Source: Cribrihabitans marinus (GTDB lineage Bacteria > Pseudomonadota > Alphaproteobacteria > Rhodobacterales > Rhodobacteraceae). From it: 64,000 nucleotides of DNA. The notes beneath the pieces were generated by a model. It was not told the origin of the DNA and did not search any database. It saw only the letters and a program-made list of their open reading frames with translations. How positions within the stretch are numbered: position 1 is the stretch's first letter; each line of letters begins with the position of its first letter. Made by a program: the position numbers and the translations under genes. Below, piece after piece: positions 54,401 to 64,000 of this stretch. The stretch is taken from assembly GCF_900109035.1 (NCBI RefSeq), contig NZ_FNYD01000008.1, positions 186,001 to 250,000 on the forward strand. Direction: 5' to 3'.

Positions 54401-56767
54401 CTATTCCCGTGTCTTGAGGGCCTCGATCAGGTCGGCGTGATCGAGTTCGCGTTTGACCAGCCCGCCTGAAACCAGCGCGGCGCCGAGCACGACAAGCGTG
54501 GCCTGGCCGTAGCTGACCGGATCGAAAACGGCCGGAATCTGGTAGAGGTCAGTCGAAAAGCCTGCGGCGATGCCGAAGGACAGGTAATAGCCCAGAGCCG
54601 CACCGACCGGCAGCGCGATCACGGTCACGACAGCCAGCTCGCCCAGCAGCACGAAGGCGGCCTCGCCCTTGCTGAATCCGATCACGCGTAGGCTGGCCAG
54701 ATCGCGGGACCGTTCGGCCAGCGCGATGCGGGCGGCGTTGTAGACGATGCCGAAGGTGATGATGAAGGCGATGGCGCCCATCACGTAGCGGATCGCGCCC
54801 GCGCCCTGGTTCATCAGCCTTACGAAGGCGTCGCGCGCTTGGCTTTTCAGACTGACGCCCGCGACCGTCGGCATGTCCTGAAGCGCGGCATAGATAGCGT
54901 CGGCCTGAGCCTCGTCGATGGTGAGGTATGCGCCCGAAACCCGGCCCGGCTCTCGCAGGGTGCGGTTCAGGGCCTCCATATCCATGTAGGCGGGCGATCC
55001 CAGAAGGGTCTGCGCGGTGCCGGCGACAGGGATTTGCAGAAGCGGTTGTCGGCCCTCGCGCACATCCATGCTGAGCATGTCGCCGGGCGCAACACCCAGC
55101 ATCTCGGCCAGCACGTCCGAGAGTACCACGCCCCGCTCCGGCAGGGCGATGGGGGCCATATCGGCATCGAGTGCGCGGTTCAGTTCCGGTCTGTCCGGCA
55201 GCCCGATCAGCACGCCGCGATGGCTTTCCAGCCCGTGGCGCAGCACGACGCTGACGTTGCGCACCGGCTCGGCCCGTTCCACGCCCGGCAGGCGCACGAG
55301 TTCAAAGAGGGTCTTGTCACTGACGGGGTGCGTGAAGCTGACGGTCACATCGCTGCGGTCCACGACCGAGAAGGTCAGGTCGATCGTCCGGTCGAAACCC
55401 GCGTAGATCGTGATCATCGCGACCGACAATGCCATTCCGCTGGCGATCCCGATGATGGATCCGGCCATGCGCCCCGGCTGGCGTGTCAAGCGGCGCAGGA
55501 CCATGCGCGAGGGCTGATCGAGAAAGCGGTTCAGGCTGTGGCCGATCCGCCCCGTCCGGCTGAAATTTGGCGGTGCGGGCGCGCGCATCGCCGTCGCGGG
55601 CGTCAGCGCGAAAACCCGGCGCAGCACAAAAAGCCCGCCCGCAGAGGCCGAGAGGATGCTGACCGTCACGCCGGTCACGAAAGAGGCCGGGTCGAGTTGG
55701 AACACGAGGAAAGGAAACTTGAAATAGGCGGTGTAGACGCCGATCAGCGCCCGCCCCGCCGCGATTCCTCCGAGGCATCCGGCCAATGCCCCACCCACGG
55801 CGATGGCGAGGATCAGCTTGAAATAATGCGCGCCGACCTCGGTGTTGGTGTAACCGAAGGCTTTCATCAGCCCGATCTCCTCGCGCTCGGACTGCACCAT
55901 GCGGCTGATGACGATGTAGAGCAGGAAGGCCGCGACCGCGAGGAAGATGGGTGGCACGCCCACGGCGGCGGCCTCGAGCCCGGAAATCTCCTCCGAAACG
56001 AAGCGATTGGAGAACTGATCGGCCAACCCATAGGCCCCGGCACCGCCATAGGGTTCCAGCAGGCGGTCCACGGCAGCGAGCACGGCATCCTCGGAGGCTT
56101 CGGGCGACAGACCGATCAGCGCCTCGTTGAACGCGCCCGCCATGTCATAAGCGGCGGCAAGTCCCGAACGCCCCATCCAGATGACGCCGAAGCGGGCGTC
56201 GTCAGGCACAAGCTCGCCCGGCGCCGTGGTGTAGAGGAACTCGGGCGACTGCGCGAGACCGACGATGTCGAAGCCGCGCCGCGCGCCGTTCATCGTGGCG
56301 CGCAGGGTGTCACCGGGGCGCAGACCATGCGCGAAGGCAAAGCTCTGCAGCAGCAGGATTTCGTCCGGTCGCCCGGAGGCGGGCATCCGCCCGGCGGTGA
56401 GAAAGACGTCGTTCAGCGACGGGCGGCCGCGATCCGGCAGCGACACCGCCTGCGCCTGCACTGGAAGAACCTGCCCCGGCAGATCGATCAGCGCGCGGCC
56501 CTCGACCCGTGTCTCGACGGCCGAAACGCCGGGAATCTCAGCCAGCCTGCTTGCCAGCCGTTCGGGCGCACGCGCGACGGGCACGAAGACATCGGCCAGA
56601 CGGTAGCGGTCGTAATAGGCGTCGCGCGTCTCAGACAGCGACGCCGTCAGGCCGGTCATCATCACCAGCATCAGCACGCCCACGGCGATCACCGCCCCGA
56701 TGGCGGTGGCCTGGCCCTTCATGCGCCAGAGATCCCGCAGCAGCTTGTGGTCGAGCGGGCTCACCAC
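54401..56767 (-). CDS. FtsX-like ABC transporter permease
   Basis: 788 residues with two FtsX domains. The first N-terminal span, a large periplasmic domain and three membrane helices (near residues 277-400, e.g. [37 protein letters not shown]) are repeated at the C-terminus ([47 protein letters not shown]). This is the LolC/E and MacB type of mechanotransmission permease. It is encoded between its ATPase (7-bp overlap) and its fusion protein. The substrate is unknown. Confidence 0.88.
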   Translation of the reverse strand: MVSPLDHKLLRDLWRMKGQATAIGAVIAVGVLMLVMMTGLTASLSETRDAYYDRYRLADVFVPVARAPERLASRLAEIPGVSAVETRVEGRALIDLPGQVLPVQAQAVSLPDRGRPSLNDVFLTAGRMPASGRPDEILLLQSFAFAHGLRPGDTLRATMNGARRGFDIVGLAQSPEFLYTTAPGELVPDDARFGVIWMGRSGLAAAYDMAGAFNEALIGLSPEASEDAVLAAVDRLLEPYGGAGAYGLADQFSNRFVSEEISGLEAAAVGVPPIFLAVAAFLLYIVISRMVQSEREEIGLMKAFGYTNTEVGAHYFKLILAIAVGGALAGCLGGIAAGRALIGVYTAYFKFPFLVFQLDPASFVTGVTVSILSASAGGLFVLRRVFALTPATAMRAPAPPNFSRTGRIGHSLNRFLDQPSRMVLRRLTRQPGRMAGSIIGIASGMALSVAMITIYAGFDRTIDLTFSVVDRSDVTVSFTHPVSDKTLFELVRLPGVERAEPVRNVSVVLRHGLESHRGVLIGLPDRPELNRALDADMAPIALPERGVVLSDVLAEMLGVAPGDMLSMDVREGRQPLLQIPVAGTAQTLLGSPAYMDMEALNRTLREPGRVSGAYLTIDEAQADAIYAALQDMPTVAGVSLKSQARDAFVRLMNQGAGAIRYVMGAIAFIITFGIVYNAARIALAERSRDLASLRVIGFSKGEAAFVLLGELAVVTVIALPVGAALGYYLSFGIAAGFSTDLYQIPAVFDPVSYGQATLVVLGAALVSGGLVKRELDHADLIEALKTRE

Positions 56768-57468
56768 TCGATCTCCTCGGGTGCCAGCTTCTTGCGGTTC
56801 TCCACGATCTCGCGGATGTCGCCATCGGCGAAATGGATCACCCGGTCGGCCATCTGCGCCTGGCTCGCGGCGTGGGTCACCATCAGAACCGTCGACCCCA
56901 ACCGTTCGTTCACGTCCGCCAGCACCCGCAGCACCGACCGCCCGGTCTGGCTGTCGAGCGCGCCGGTGGGTTCGTCGCAGAAGAGGACGTCCGGCTGCTT
57001 GGCGATGGCGCGCGCGATGGCGACGCGCTGCTGCTCGCCACCCGAAAGCTGAGCGGGAAAGTGATCGGTCCGCTCCTTCAACCCGACCAGCGCCAGCGCC
57101 TCGTCCGGGTCCATCGGGTCGGCGGCGATCTCGGTCACGAGCTCGACATTCTCCCGCGCGGTGAGGCTGGGCATCAGGTTGTAGAACTGGAAGACGAAGC
57201 CGACATGGTTGCGCCGGTAGCGCGTCAGCTCCGCGTCTTTCATCTCATCCAGCCGCTGGTCGCGGAACTGCACCAGCCCCTCGGTGCCGCGGTCCAGCCC
57301 GCCGATGATGTTGAGAAGCGTGGACTTGCCCGAGCCGGACGGCCCCAGCAACACGATGACCTCGCCGGCCGGGATCTCCAGGTCGACGCCGCGCAGCGCG
57401 TGGACGGCCGAGCGCCCCTCGCCATAGACCTTGGTCAGGCCCTTCGTCGTGTAGGCGGCCTCGGTCAC
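56761..57468 (-). CDS. ABC transporter ATP-binding protein (MacB/LolD type)
   Basis: 235 residues from the GTG at 57468, preceded by GGGGG. Walker [10 protein letters not shown], signature [16 protein letters not shown], Walker [15 protein letters not shown] and an H-loop (MVTHAASQA) are all present, and the LDRGTEG and Q-loop region is normal. It powers the FtsX-type permease. The frame is open for a further 23 codons upstream, but that part overlaps the preceding gene and is not ABC-like. Confidence 0.9.
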   Translation of the reverse strand: MTEAAYTTKGLTKVYGEGRSAVHALRGVDLEIPAGEVIVLLGPSGSGKSTLLNIIGGLDRGTEGLVQFRDQRLDEMKDAELTRYRRNHVGFVFQFYNLMPSLTARENVELVTEIAADPMDPDEALALVGLKERTDHFPAQLSGGEQQRVAIARAIAKQPDVLFCDEPTGALDSQTGRSVLRVLADVNERLGSTVLMVTHAASQAQMADRVIHFADGDIREIVENRKKLAPEEIEW

Positions 57469-57484
57469 GCGGCGCCCCCGGTCG

Positions 57485-57703
57485 TCATGCGGCCCGCGCC
57501 CAATCGCGCGCGGCGGCGTCCGCGGATGTGTCATCACCGGTTACATCGACCAAATCCTCCATCTGCTGGACCAGCCGCATCTTGCCCTCGGGCTCCAGTG
57601 CGGGTGTCAGGCCGCGCCTCATCCCCTCGATGTCGGACGCCTCGACAACACCCGCAAGCATGACCTCGAAGACGCGCGGATCCGGTTCCTTTACGGTCAG
57701 CAT
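57485..57703 (-). CDS. Short STAS/SpoIIAA-like protein, possibly internally deleted
   Basis: 72 residues from ATG 57703, with GGGAGGA seven bases upstream. The first 50 residues ([48 protein letters not shown]) resemble the start of a SpoIIAA-like STAS domain, and the end ([14 protein letters not shown]) resembles the last helix of such proteins. Roughly 50 residues between are missing relative to the usual 120. It lies between tetR and the ABC ATPase. It may be a remnant or a new small protein. Confidence 0.4.
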   Translation of the reverse strand: MLTVKEPDPRVFEVMLAGVVEASDIEGMRRGLTPALEPEGKMRLVQQMEDLVDVTGDDTSADAAARDWARAA

Positions 57704-57731
57704 GCCATTTGTCCTCCCTTTCATTCTTCAA

Positions 57732-58469
57732 TTACTCGTCGTCGGCACCGGCCAGTCCGGCCAGTCCGGCCAGCATCCGGCGGTAGTCCTCGGGGCTCGA
57801 CAACGGCACGCTGCCCGGCGGCAGGCCAAGCAACCGGTCGCAGGTCAGGCCCTCGGCCCGCATCCGCGCATCCAGACGGCCCGTGCCAGCGTCGATGTCG
57901 CCCGCTGCGGCGAGGGCTATCGCATCCAGAAGGACGGCCTGGCGCCCCTGCGACAGCCCGATGACGATCTCGGCCGCGAGCCTCGGGTCGGCCACATCGA
58001 AGACGCCTTCCCGCGCGCCGTCGGCAATCATCTCCTCCAGGATGGGCGCGACGGCCTCGGCGGTTGCATTGAAAACTCTCTGGTAGAGGATGTCATTGCC
58101 CGGACGGATCAGGACTTCTGCGACAGCCCGCATCTCCGCCGCATGTTCGGCCTTCCAGCGCAGCGAGCCTGCCAGAAGGGCGTTCAGACGGGCGAGTGCG
58201 TCGCCAGAGGCGCGGTTCCGTGCCTCTTCGGTCGCGGCGAAAATCTGATCGGTCATGCGCGCCACGATACCGGTCAGAAGATCTTCCTTGGCGGTAAAGT
58301 GGTGATAGAACCCGCCTTTCGAAATCCGTGCGGCCTCCAGCACGTCCGCGATCGTCACAGTTTCCCAGCCGCGCGCCATAAACAAGCCTTGCGCCGCATC
58401 GAGGATCGCCTCGCGCCGTGCATCCGGGGCCATCCGGCGATGCGATTCTTTGGTGCTGTCTTGATTCAT
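57732..58469 (-). CDS. TetR-family transcriptional regulator
   Basis: 245 residues from ATG 58469. The N-terminal HTH (RREAILDAAQGLFMARGWETVTIADVLEAARISKGGFYHHFTAKEDLL) is a textbook TetR DNA-binding domain. The C-terminal helical part is the ligand pocket, ending in a repeated LAGLAGLAG segment. It is the first gene of the efflux operon and has an exact palindrome in its promoter, so it probably represses itself and the pump until a ligand binds. Confidence 0.92.
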   Translation of the reverse strand: MNQDSTKESHRRMAPDARREAILDAAQGLFMARGWETVTIADVLEAARISKGGFYHHFTAKEDLLTGIVARMTDQIFAATEEARNRASGDALARLNALLAGSLRWKAEHAAEMRAVAEVLIRPGNDILYQRVFNATAEAVAPILEEMIADGAREGVFDVADPRLAAEIVIGLSQGRQAVLLDAIALAAAGDIDAGTGRLDARMRAEGLTCDRLLGLPPGSVPLSSPEDYRRMLAGLAGLAGADDE

Positions 58470-58493
58470 TTCGGCGGCGTCCCCACAAAACAG

Positions 58494-58534
58494 ACCGACG
58501 GTCGGTATGTAAAAGGGATCAAGCTTGATTGCAA
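58494..58534 (-). promoter_or_regulatory. Promoter and palindromic TetR operator of the efflux operon
   Basis: On the minus strand TTGCAA (58534-58529), a 17-bp spacer and TACATA (58511-58506) form a near-consensus promoter. Directly at its downstream end lies ACCGACGGTCGGT (58494-58506), a perfect 13-bp palindrome of the type bound by TetR regulators. It overlaps the -10 box by one base. Repressor binding here would block transcription of the whole operon. Confidence 0.7.
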
Positions 58535-59080
58535 GCGCGGTACCCTCAAGCGCCGCAACAAAAGACCAAGAGATATACATCAGCGGGGCCAATCGAGAGC
58601 TCATAACTGTTGCACAGAAAACCGTTGAGCGGACGTTCATTGTAGCCGCAGCGAAAGAGCATATTGTCCCGCGAAACCGTGAGTTCGCCGATTTTCATAA
58701 TTGGCGGTCGCAGCGAATTGCAGGAATGATGGGCTGCACCGCAGCATCCATGACCTTGGTGGACGGCAGCTTTGGGACGTTTGTTCCAAGTGCTCCAATC
58801 TTGCGAGCAATAATGCCATGACCGATCTTACGGCGGCATGGAGCCCTTTTGGACAATTCGTCCTGTTGCAGCGAATGGCCGCTCCCGCGATCAGCCATAA
58901 AGGTGCCAGAACGACGAAGGTTTTGCGTAGGGGTTTTGTCTGGTCCAACCGACTGACGTAGTTAGCACGACAGGAGGATCAGAAATGCCCCATTGTGCAA
59001 CACGCTGTTAGGCAACATTGGCTCAATGACGCTAAAGGTAGGTGTGCCCTAGCGCAAATTGTCAGCACTTCGGCACTGCC
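58535..59080. other. Decayed intergenic region
   Basis: About 545 bp with short open frames on both strands and none with protein-like composition. Base composition is less GC-rich than the flanks. No transposase, tRNA or repeat could be identified. It separates the efflux operon from a second decayed block and looks like the worn remains of mobile DNA. Confidence 0.35.
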
Positions 59081-60411
59081 TCAGCAACAGCGCCATACGA
59101 TCCTGAGCGGCTTCTTCGGAGCGTCCTTCCGGGTTTGCACGGAAATCGTGGCCTCGGACGCGCAAGCACGGTGCAGCAGCGTCTCGATCCCGCGGGCGCA
59201 GGCGCGAAAGACATGCCGGCCGGTGCAGGTTTCGAGGACGAACCCCTCGAAATCGCCATGGCAGTCGTAGTGGAGTTCGGCGACCTTGCCGCAGATGCCA
59301 TCGTCCTTGTTCCCGCCGGGTGAATCTCTCACGCGCGGAAAGTCGCGTTGCGGGCTGATCTCACCCGAATTGCCGCCGAGGCCGTCGATACGGCCCGCGA
59401 TCCCGACGACATAGCGTTCGAAGACGGGCCACCAGCGGTCGTTTCCCTCCATCCCGGCTTGGATCGCGCGCAGGACGCCGAGCTTGCGTTCCTCCGCCGC
59501 CAGAAATACTGGGCTGTGGCGGACGGGGATGCGCACTTCGATCCCACCCATGATGAGCCAGGAGCGACCCGCGATCTGTTGAAGAACCGCGCGGTGCATA
59601 TCGCCCGCCGTTACGCCGTCCGGCAGGCGGAACGAGATGAGCGACGGGATCGGCTTCGTCAGTCCGCCCGGCACGGGAATGAACGTAACATCGCCGTAGC
59701 TCGCGCGGATCGTGTGGTCGTCCACCTTGTGGAGAGGATTGGCCGTGGGCCGGCTGGCAGCCATGTCGAGAATGCGGTCCGCATCGATGGACGGAAAAAA
59801 AGGTCGATCTCCGTCCCCTTGGGCAGCGTATGCCACCAAATGATGAGTTCATCCGGCCTGAGCCGCCCGTCTGGGCTGATGACGGCGTCGGTGCTGGGAG
59901 TCTTCGACGGCTGGATCATCATCGTGGAATGGATGGTTCGGCTGCCGGCGCTTCCGGGGTTGGACGAATTCTCGACGATCAAGTTGCGCTGTGAGAGGTT
60001 GTCGCTGGTGCCCGGCGTGTCGCCGAAATTCCCGGAATCGTCCTCGTAGTAGATCTCCGCGACGAGGCACAGGTGATTATTTCGCAACGATTCGAACACC
60101 GACCGCAACGGGCCGCCGGCGAGGGGGGCCTCCGAATAGGGCCTGTCGCCGTTCGGGTAGTGGGGAAAGTGATGCTCGGTCTGGTTGATGTCGAGCCAAC
60201 ATCCGAAATAGGCCGTCGATTCCGCCGACCCTTCGGCGGCCAGCGTTCGGGTGTTGAGCGGGTTCTCCTGCTCGGTCGCGCTCCGGCCTGGCGTGTAGCG
60301 CGGGGCGGCGAAGAAGGGCATGGAGATGATCTCGCCTTTGTTGCCCCCGGTCATGCCCAGAAGGCCGACAGTCTGTCGCTGTTGTGCTACCCAACGCGCC
60401 CTCGGCCGTTG
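59081..60411 (-). pseudogene. Truncated and frameshifted large conserved protein gene
   Basis: Two minus-strand frames form one protein. The upstream frame (open from 60411, e.g. VGLLGMTGGNKGEIISMPFF and STAYFGCWLDINQTEHHFP) runs to a run of seven A on the plus strand (59795-59801). There the sense reading (TEIDLFF) continues in the next frame as PSIDADRILDMAASRP. The C-terminus (DFEGFVLETCTGRHVFRACA) resembles a widespread short domain. The N-terminal part is cut by the IS3 remnant. The parent family is a large uncharacterised bacterial protein; no function is assigned. Confidence 0.6.
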
Positions 60412-60431
60412 TCAGAGTTTCCGCCCTTCGA

Positions 60432-60824
60432 TCAAGTGCACGGGCTGGTATCGTGCGCTGATTTCATCAGTTCCGCCGGTGCATTGTTCCCGATGGCGCT
60501 GTGCGGTCGTTCCTCGTTGTAGTCTCTACGCCAAGCCTCCAACTCTTCGGCCGCATCTTCAAGGCTCATGAACCAATGGCTGTTCAGACATTCCGCTCGG
60601 AACCGCCCGTTGAACGCCTCGATGAAGGCGTTGTCTGTCGGTTTTCCCGGCCGCGAGAGCCGCTTCAACTCGGAAGGCATCAGCCCTGCATACATCTTCT
60701 TCCAGTTGAAGAACGTCGCCGAGCTGATCCCGGCCTTCCGACAGACCTCTGCGACAGACGTTCCATCCTCCGCCTGCTTGATGATGAACGCCTTCTGCGC
60801 GTCCGTGAACTTCGATGCTTTCAT
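60432..60824 (-). pseudogene. IS3-family transposase remnant with internal deletion
   Basis: 130 codons. Residues 1-55 (MKASKFTDAQKAFIIKQAEDGTSVAEVCRKAGISSATFFNWKKMYAGLMPSELKRL) are the OrfA helix-turn-helix. They are joined in frame to the last part of OrfB (SRPGKPTDNAFIEAFNGRFRAECLNSHWF...WRRDYNEERPHSAIGN). The integrase-domain core with the first two catalytic Asp residues is deleted, so the product cannot transpose. The insertion abuts and truncates the preceding conserved gene. Confidence 0.85.
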
Positions 60825-60960
60825 GCGTTTCCGCTCCTCTCCCAGCCAAGAGATTCATACGGAAAGCTCCAACCAAAATCGGGCGCGTTTTCGGGGATCA
60901 CATCAGCCCACCGGGTCTGCTGTGTCGCCTTGCTCACCGCCGCCGCGGGGGATGGCGCCG

Positions 60961-61809
60961 TCAGGTGCGACCTGTGTCTTCGAACCGGGCAAAGGCCTCG
61001 GCGTAATCCGGGTGCCAGCGGGACAGGGCCGGGCGGTTCTCCGACACGTCGCGCACCGCCCATTCGACGCGGCGGCGGTCGCGGGTTTCGTCCACGTCGT
61101 TGTCGGGGCACAGGATGTAGAAATCCCCCTTTGCCATGCGGTCGATGAAATAGTCGACCGTCTGTTCGCTCGTCCAGGCCGAGGGCGGCTTTTCGGAGAT
61201 GAAGGACGCGATCATGCCGGTATAGGTGAACCCCGGCACGAAAAGATGGGCCGTGATGGGCGCATCGGCCTGTCTCAGCTCATGCGCCAGCTGTTCGGTC
61301 AGCACTTTTACGGCGGCCTTCGAAACGTTGTAGCCGGGGTTGCCGGGCGGTGAGGTGATGCCCTGTTTCGAACCGGTGTTGATCACCACGGCCGGCCGGT
61401 TCGCCGCGATCATGCGGGGCAGGAAGGCGTGAACGCCCCTGAGAACCCCAAGGAAATTCACATCGAGAAGCCGGCGCCAATTGTCCAACTCCGTCCAGGC
61501 GGTTGTGGCCAGGCCGATGCCGGCGTTGTTCATCAGGACGGCCACCGGACCCGTGGCAAAGGCCTTGTCCGCCAGCGCGTCCATGTCCGCGTCCTGTGAA
61601 ACGTCAGTGGGCACCCCCAGCACCTCGGCCCCGTCACCCGCGACGGAACGGACCTCGGCCACCGCCTCGTCAAGGGTGGACCCCGACAGATCCGCTAGGA
61701 TCACGCCCATCCCGGCCTGGGCAAAGCGCAGGGCGGCAACCCGTCCGACACCGCTGGCCGCGCCGGTGACGACAGCAAGCCCGCCTTCGCTGATGGCGTT
61801 TTGGTACAT
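60961..61809 (-). CDS. Short-chain dehydrogenase/reductase
   Basis: 282 residues. AVVTGAASGVGRVAAL is the Rossmann dinucleotide loop (TGxxxGxG), LADLSG sets the cofactor preference near NAD(H), VLMNNAGIG is the NAG motif, and the active site is Ser (INTGSKQG) with YNVSK as Y-x-x-x-K. It is probably an oxidoreductase of unknown substrate. The start at 61809 has GGAGGG eight bases upstream. Confidence 0.9.
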   Translation of the reverse strand: MYQNAISEGGLAVVTGAASGVGRVAALRFAQAGMGVILADLSGSTLDEAVAEVRSVAGDGAEVLGVPTDVSQDADMDALADKAFATGPVAVLMNNAGIGLATTAWTELDNWRRLLDVNFLGVLRGVHAFLPRMIAANRPAVVINTGSKQGITSPPGNPGYNVSKAAVKVLTEQLAHELRQADAPITAHLFVPGFTYTGMIASFISEKPPSAWTSEQTVDYFIDRMAKGDFYILCPDNDVDETRDRRRVEWAVRDVSENRPALSRWHPDYAEAFARFEDTGRT

Positions 61810-61937
61810 GGTCAACCCTCCGCTGTTGCCCCGTCACGATCCGGCGGGGCTGCGACGAGCATAGCAGAGTTCAGGGGCGCTGTTGACCGATCGATACGGG
61901 CCTTTCGTCCCGCCGACCGTCAAACGGGAGCGCGAGG

Positions 61938-62504
61938 TCAGCGCGCGCGCCGCGCCCGGGATTGCAGCCTTTGGCGCTTCTCCTCCAGGACTTCGCGGCG
62001 CGGGCGCCACTTGTAGCTCTTGTCGGCCTGTGGCGTGGACCAATAAAGCGCACCGCCATAGCGCCAGGGATCGACCACGATGCCCTCATACATGGTCTCG
62101 CCCCGCCGCGAGATGAGGGCGGTGGAATGGTCGATGCGGAAGGCGACATCGGAATTGGCGATGGCGCGGTGAATCTGCAGCGTCTGGAAATTCTCGGCCT
62201 TCAGCCGCGCCTCCATGTCCTCGGCCCATTGCCAGCACAGCCCGCGCGGGCGCAGCCCCATGTTGACCTTGGAATTGTGCACGATCGGCGGGTCGCTGAC
62301 CTGGTATTCCTCGCGCAGACGCAGCGGATAGTCATAAGAGATGCGCGCGGCGCGGGCGGCCTCTTCGGGATCGATATCGGGGCCCAGCGCCATCAGCGCC
62401 ATGGTCAACCCGGCGACATCGCGATCCTTTGCGGGGTCCTGCGCGGCGCAGCCGGCAAGGCTCAGCGCCGCCAGCACCGTCAGAGTGATGGCCAGAATTC
62501 TCAT
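61938..62504 (-). CDS. Lipoprotein of unknown function
   Basis: 188 residues. MRILAITLTVLAALSLAGCAAQDP is a lipoprotein signal with lipobox LAGC. The mature part contains WEDMEARLKAENFQTLQIHRAIAN-like and VVDPWRYGGALYWSTPQADKSYKWRPR sequences characteristic of a conserved alphaproteobacterial hypothetical family. It lies just downstream of hisE, probably in the same transcript. Confidence 0.75.
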   Translation of the reverse strand: MRILAITLTVLAALSLAGCAAQDPAKDRDVAGLTMALMALGPDIDPEEAARAARISYDYPLRLREEYQVSDPPIVHNSKVNMGLRPRGLCWQWAEDMEARLKAENFQTLQIHRAIANSDVAFRIDHSTALISRRGETMYEGIVVDPWRYGGALYWSTPQADKSYKWRPRREVLEEKRQRLQSRARRAR

Positions 62505-62532
62505 GTCCGGCTTTCCTCCTGCTTCCGGGCGC

Positions 62533-62850
62533 TCATGTTCGGTTCCGGCCCGCCTTCTCGTCGATCCCGCTGGTGCCGCTGCGCCGCGCGAGTTCCGACA
62601 GAACGTCGTCGAGCGCGACATCCCGCGCGGCCAGCATGACCAACAAGTGATAAAGCACATCGGCGGCCTCGGCGGCAAGCCGTCCGCGATCGCCGCGCAC
62701 CGCCTCGATGATCGCCTCGACGGCCTCTTCGCCGAACTTCTCGGCGGCCTTTTCCGGCCCCTTCGCCAGAAGCTTGGCAGTCCAACTGCTCTCGGGATCG
62801 GCGGTCTTTCGGGCCTCGATGGTGGCGGCCAGGTCATGCAGAATGGTCAT
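62533..62850 (-). CDS. hisE: Phosphoribosyl-ATP pyrophosphatase
   Basis: 105 residues. [31 protein letters not shown] and [20 protein letters not shown] are the MazG-like metal-binding motifs of HisE (E-E-x-x-E and D-x-x-x). It hydrolyses phosphoribosyl-ATP to phosphoribosyl-AMP, step two of histidine synthesis. Its ATG overlaps the stop codon of hisF by 4 bp, the usual alphaproteobacterial hisF-hisE order. Confidence 0.96.
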   Translation of the reverse strand: MTILHDLAATIEARKTADPESSWTAKLLAKGPEKAAEKFGEEAVEAIIEAVRGDRGRLAAEAADVLYHLLVMLAARDVALDDVLSELARRSGTSGIDEKAGRNRT

Positions 62851-63608
62851 GTCAGCCTCATCGGAATGCCGGCGGCGGCCATGTGGGACTTGGCCTCGCG
62901 GATCGAAAATTCGCCAAAATGAAAGATGGACGCGGCGAGAACCGCGCTGGCGCCGCCTTCGGTCACGCCTTCGACCAGGTGGTCGAGCGTGCCGACGCCG
63001 CCCGAGGCGATCACCGGCACGTCGACCGCGTCGGAGATGGCGCGGGTCAGGGCCAGGTTGAACCCCGCCCGCGTGCCGTCTCGATCCATCGAGGTCAGCA
63101 GGATCTCGCCGGCGCCCTTGGCGGCGACGGTGCGTGCAAAATCCACCGCATCGATGCCGGTGGGCCTGCGCCCGCCATGGGTGAAGATTTCCCATCGGCC
63201 GGGGGACACGGTCTTGGCGTCGATCGCGACCACGATGCACTGGCTGCCGAACTGGTCGGCGGCGGCGGCAACCACATCCGGATCGGCCACGGCGGCCGAG
63301 TTGAAGCTGACCTTGTCCGCCCCGGCCAGCAGCAGGGCGCGCACATCCTCGGGGCTGCGCACGCCGCCGCCGACCGTCAGCGGCACGAAACACTGCTCCG
63401 CCGTGCGTTGCACTACGTCGAACATGGTGCCGCGATTCTCGTGGGTCGCGTGGATGTCGAGAAAGCAGATCTCGTCGGCGCCGGCAGCGTCATAGGCCCG
63501 CGCGGCATCGACGGGATCGCCGGCATCGCGCAGGTCCACGAAATTGACGCCCTTGACGACCCGGCCGTCGGCCACGTCGAGGCAGGGGATGATGCGGGTC
63601 TTGAGCAT
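62847..63608 (-). CDS. hisF: Imidazole glycerol phosphate synthase cyclase subunit
   Basis: 253 residues, a TIM barrel. The N-terminal [15 protein letters not shown] holds catalytic Asp11, and the other conserved parts are GGGVRS (phosphate loop), [21 protein letters not shown] and [13 protein letters not shown] (catalytic Asp130). With HisH it makes imidazole glycerol phosphate and AICAR in histidine synthesis. Length and start fit the family exactly. Confidence 0.98.
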   Translation of the reverse strand: MLKTRIIPCLDVADGRVVKGVNFVDLRDAGDPVDAARAYDAAGADEICFLDIHATHENRGTMFDVVQRTAEQCFVPLTVGGGVRSPEDVRALLLAGADKVSFNSAAVADPDVVAAAADQFGSQCIVVAIDAKTVSPGRWEIFTHGGRRPTGIDAVDFARTVAAKGAGEILLTSMDRDGTRAGFNLALTRAISDAVDVPVIASGGVGTLDHLVEGVTEGGASAVLAASIFHFGEFSIREAKSHMAAAGIPMRLT

Positions 63609-63708
63609 GGCCTTGCTGTCCTTCGGGGTTCACGGGATTGTTTATGTGCATTTGGGCCGCGAGGCCAGAGGATGCGGGCAGCATCGGAACAGGACGAGAG
63701 GGTTTGCC

Positions 63709-64000
63709 ATGAGACAGATGATTGCAGCCATTGCATTTGCCGCGGCGGCGGTCCCGGCGGCGGCATCCGAGGACATCGTGAAGGTGAAGGCCGGCGGCGA
63801 TGTGGCCGCGACGATGGACGCGCTCGAGGCGGCGGTAAAAGGGGCCGGCGCCACTGTCTTTGCGCGGGTCGATCACGCGGCCGGTGCCGCCGGTGTCGAT
63901 ATGGAGCTGGCGCCCTCGCAGCTGCTGGTCTTCGGCAACCCCAGGCTGGGCACACCGGCGATGCAGGACGCGGCCCTGGCGGGGCTGTTCCTGCCGCTCA
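63709..64000 (+). CDS. DUF302-family exported protein, 5' part
   Basis: 97 codons are visible; the gene continues beyond the window. A signal peptide (MRQMIAAIAFAAAAVPAAAS) precedes KVKAGGDVAATMDALEAAVKGAGATVFARVDHAAGAAGVDMELAPSQLLVFGNPRLGTPAMQ, which is the start of a DUF302 domain. DUF302 proteins are periplasmic or cytoplasmic and of unknown activity. It is divergent from hisF with GAGAGG upstream. Confidence 0.85.
   Translation, partial: MRQMIAAIAFAAAAVPAAASEDIVKVKAGGDVAATMDALEAAVKGAGATVFARVDHAAGAAGVDMELAPSQLLVFGNPRLGTPAMQDAALAGLFLPL

Overview
The window is high-GC alphaproteobacterial chromosome, most likely Rhodobacterales (Roseobacter/Paracoccaceae-like). The grounds are a class I lysyl-tRNA synthetase, a GTTC-N7-GTTC LexA box in front of uvrB, an NDUFS4-type complex I accessory protein, and a prophage protein of the RCAP_rcc01079 spike-base family known from the Rhodobacter gene transfer agent. 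Calls rest on reading translations and motifs by eye; no database search was run.

Layout. (1) 1-11,732 is host backbone: the end of lysS, a DUF4864 protein, a secreted-type beta-helix protein, small stress and membrane proteins, an AT-rich DUF4238 gene, uvrB, an NDUFS4-like gene, a GNAT gene and tRNA-Arg(TCT). (2) 11,687-50,911 is an apparently complete prophage of about 39.2 kb integrated into the 3' half of that tRNA. Its ends are marked by a perfect 49-bp direct repeat. (3) 50,912-53,160 is a scar region with a decayed IS1182-like transposase and short gene fragments. (4) 53,162-58,534 is a TetR-controlled ABC efflux operon on the minus strand. (5) 58,535-60,824 is another decayed region, with a frameshifted and truncated conserved gene and an internally deleted IS3 transposase. 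(6) 60,961-64,000 is host backbone again: an SDR, a lipoprotein, hisE, hisF and the start of a DUF302 gene.

The prophage is a temperate podovirus. A leftward block holds the integrase, an excisionase-like protein and small genes. It is separated from the rightward genes by an S24-type repressor and a Cro-like gene. The rightward early genes include a DUF2829 protein (the Tad2 anti-Thoeris family), a nucleoside-deoxyribosyltransferase-like protein, a Toprim primase and a large replication ATPase. These are followed by an unusual array of CACAACG repeats in alternating orientation, which is a candidate replication origin. The late genes run terminase, T7-like portal, scaffold, a sulfotransferase moron cassette, capsid, tail tubular A and B homologues, four internal virion or ejection proteins (one with a lysozyme and a ParB-like domain), a tail fibre, and a lysis cassette. 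The lysis cassette consists of a putative holin-endolysin fusion and nested spanins. A spike-base protein and a discoidin-domain protein with an exact 22-residue repeat close the module.

Most prophage genes overlap by ATGA or GTGA junctions, which implies translational coupling. The breaks in this pattern coincide with the control region, the candidate origin and the moron cassette.
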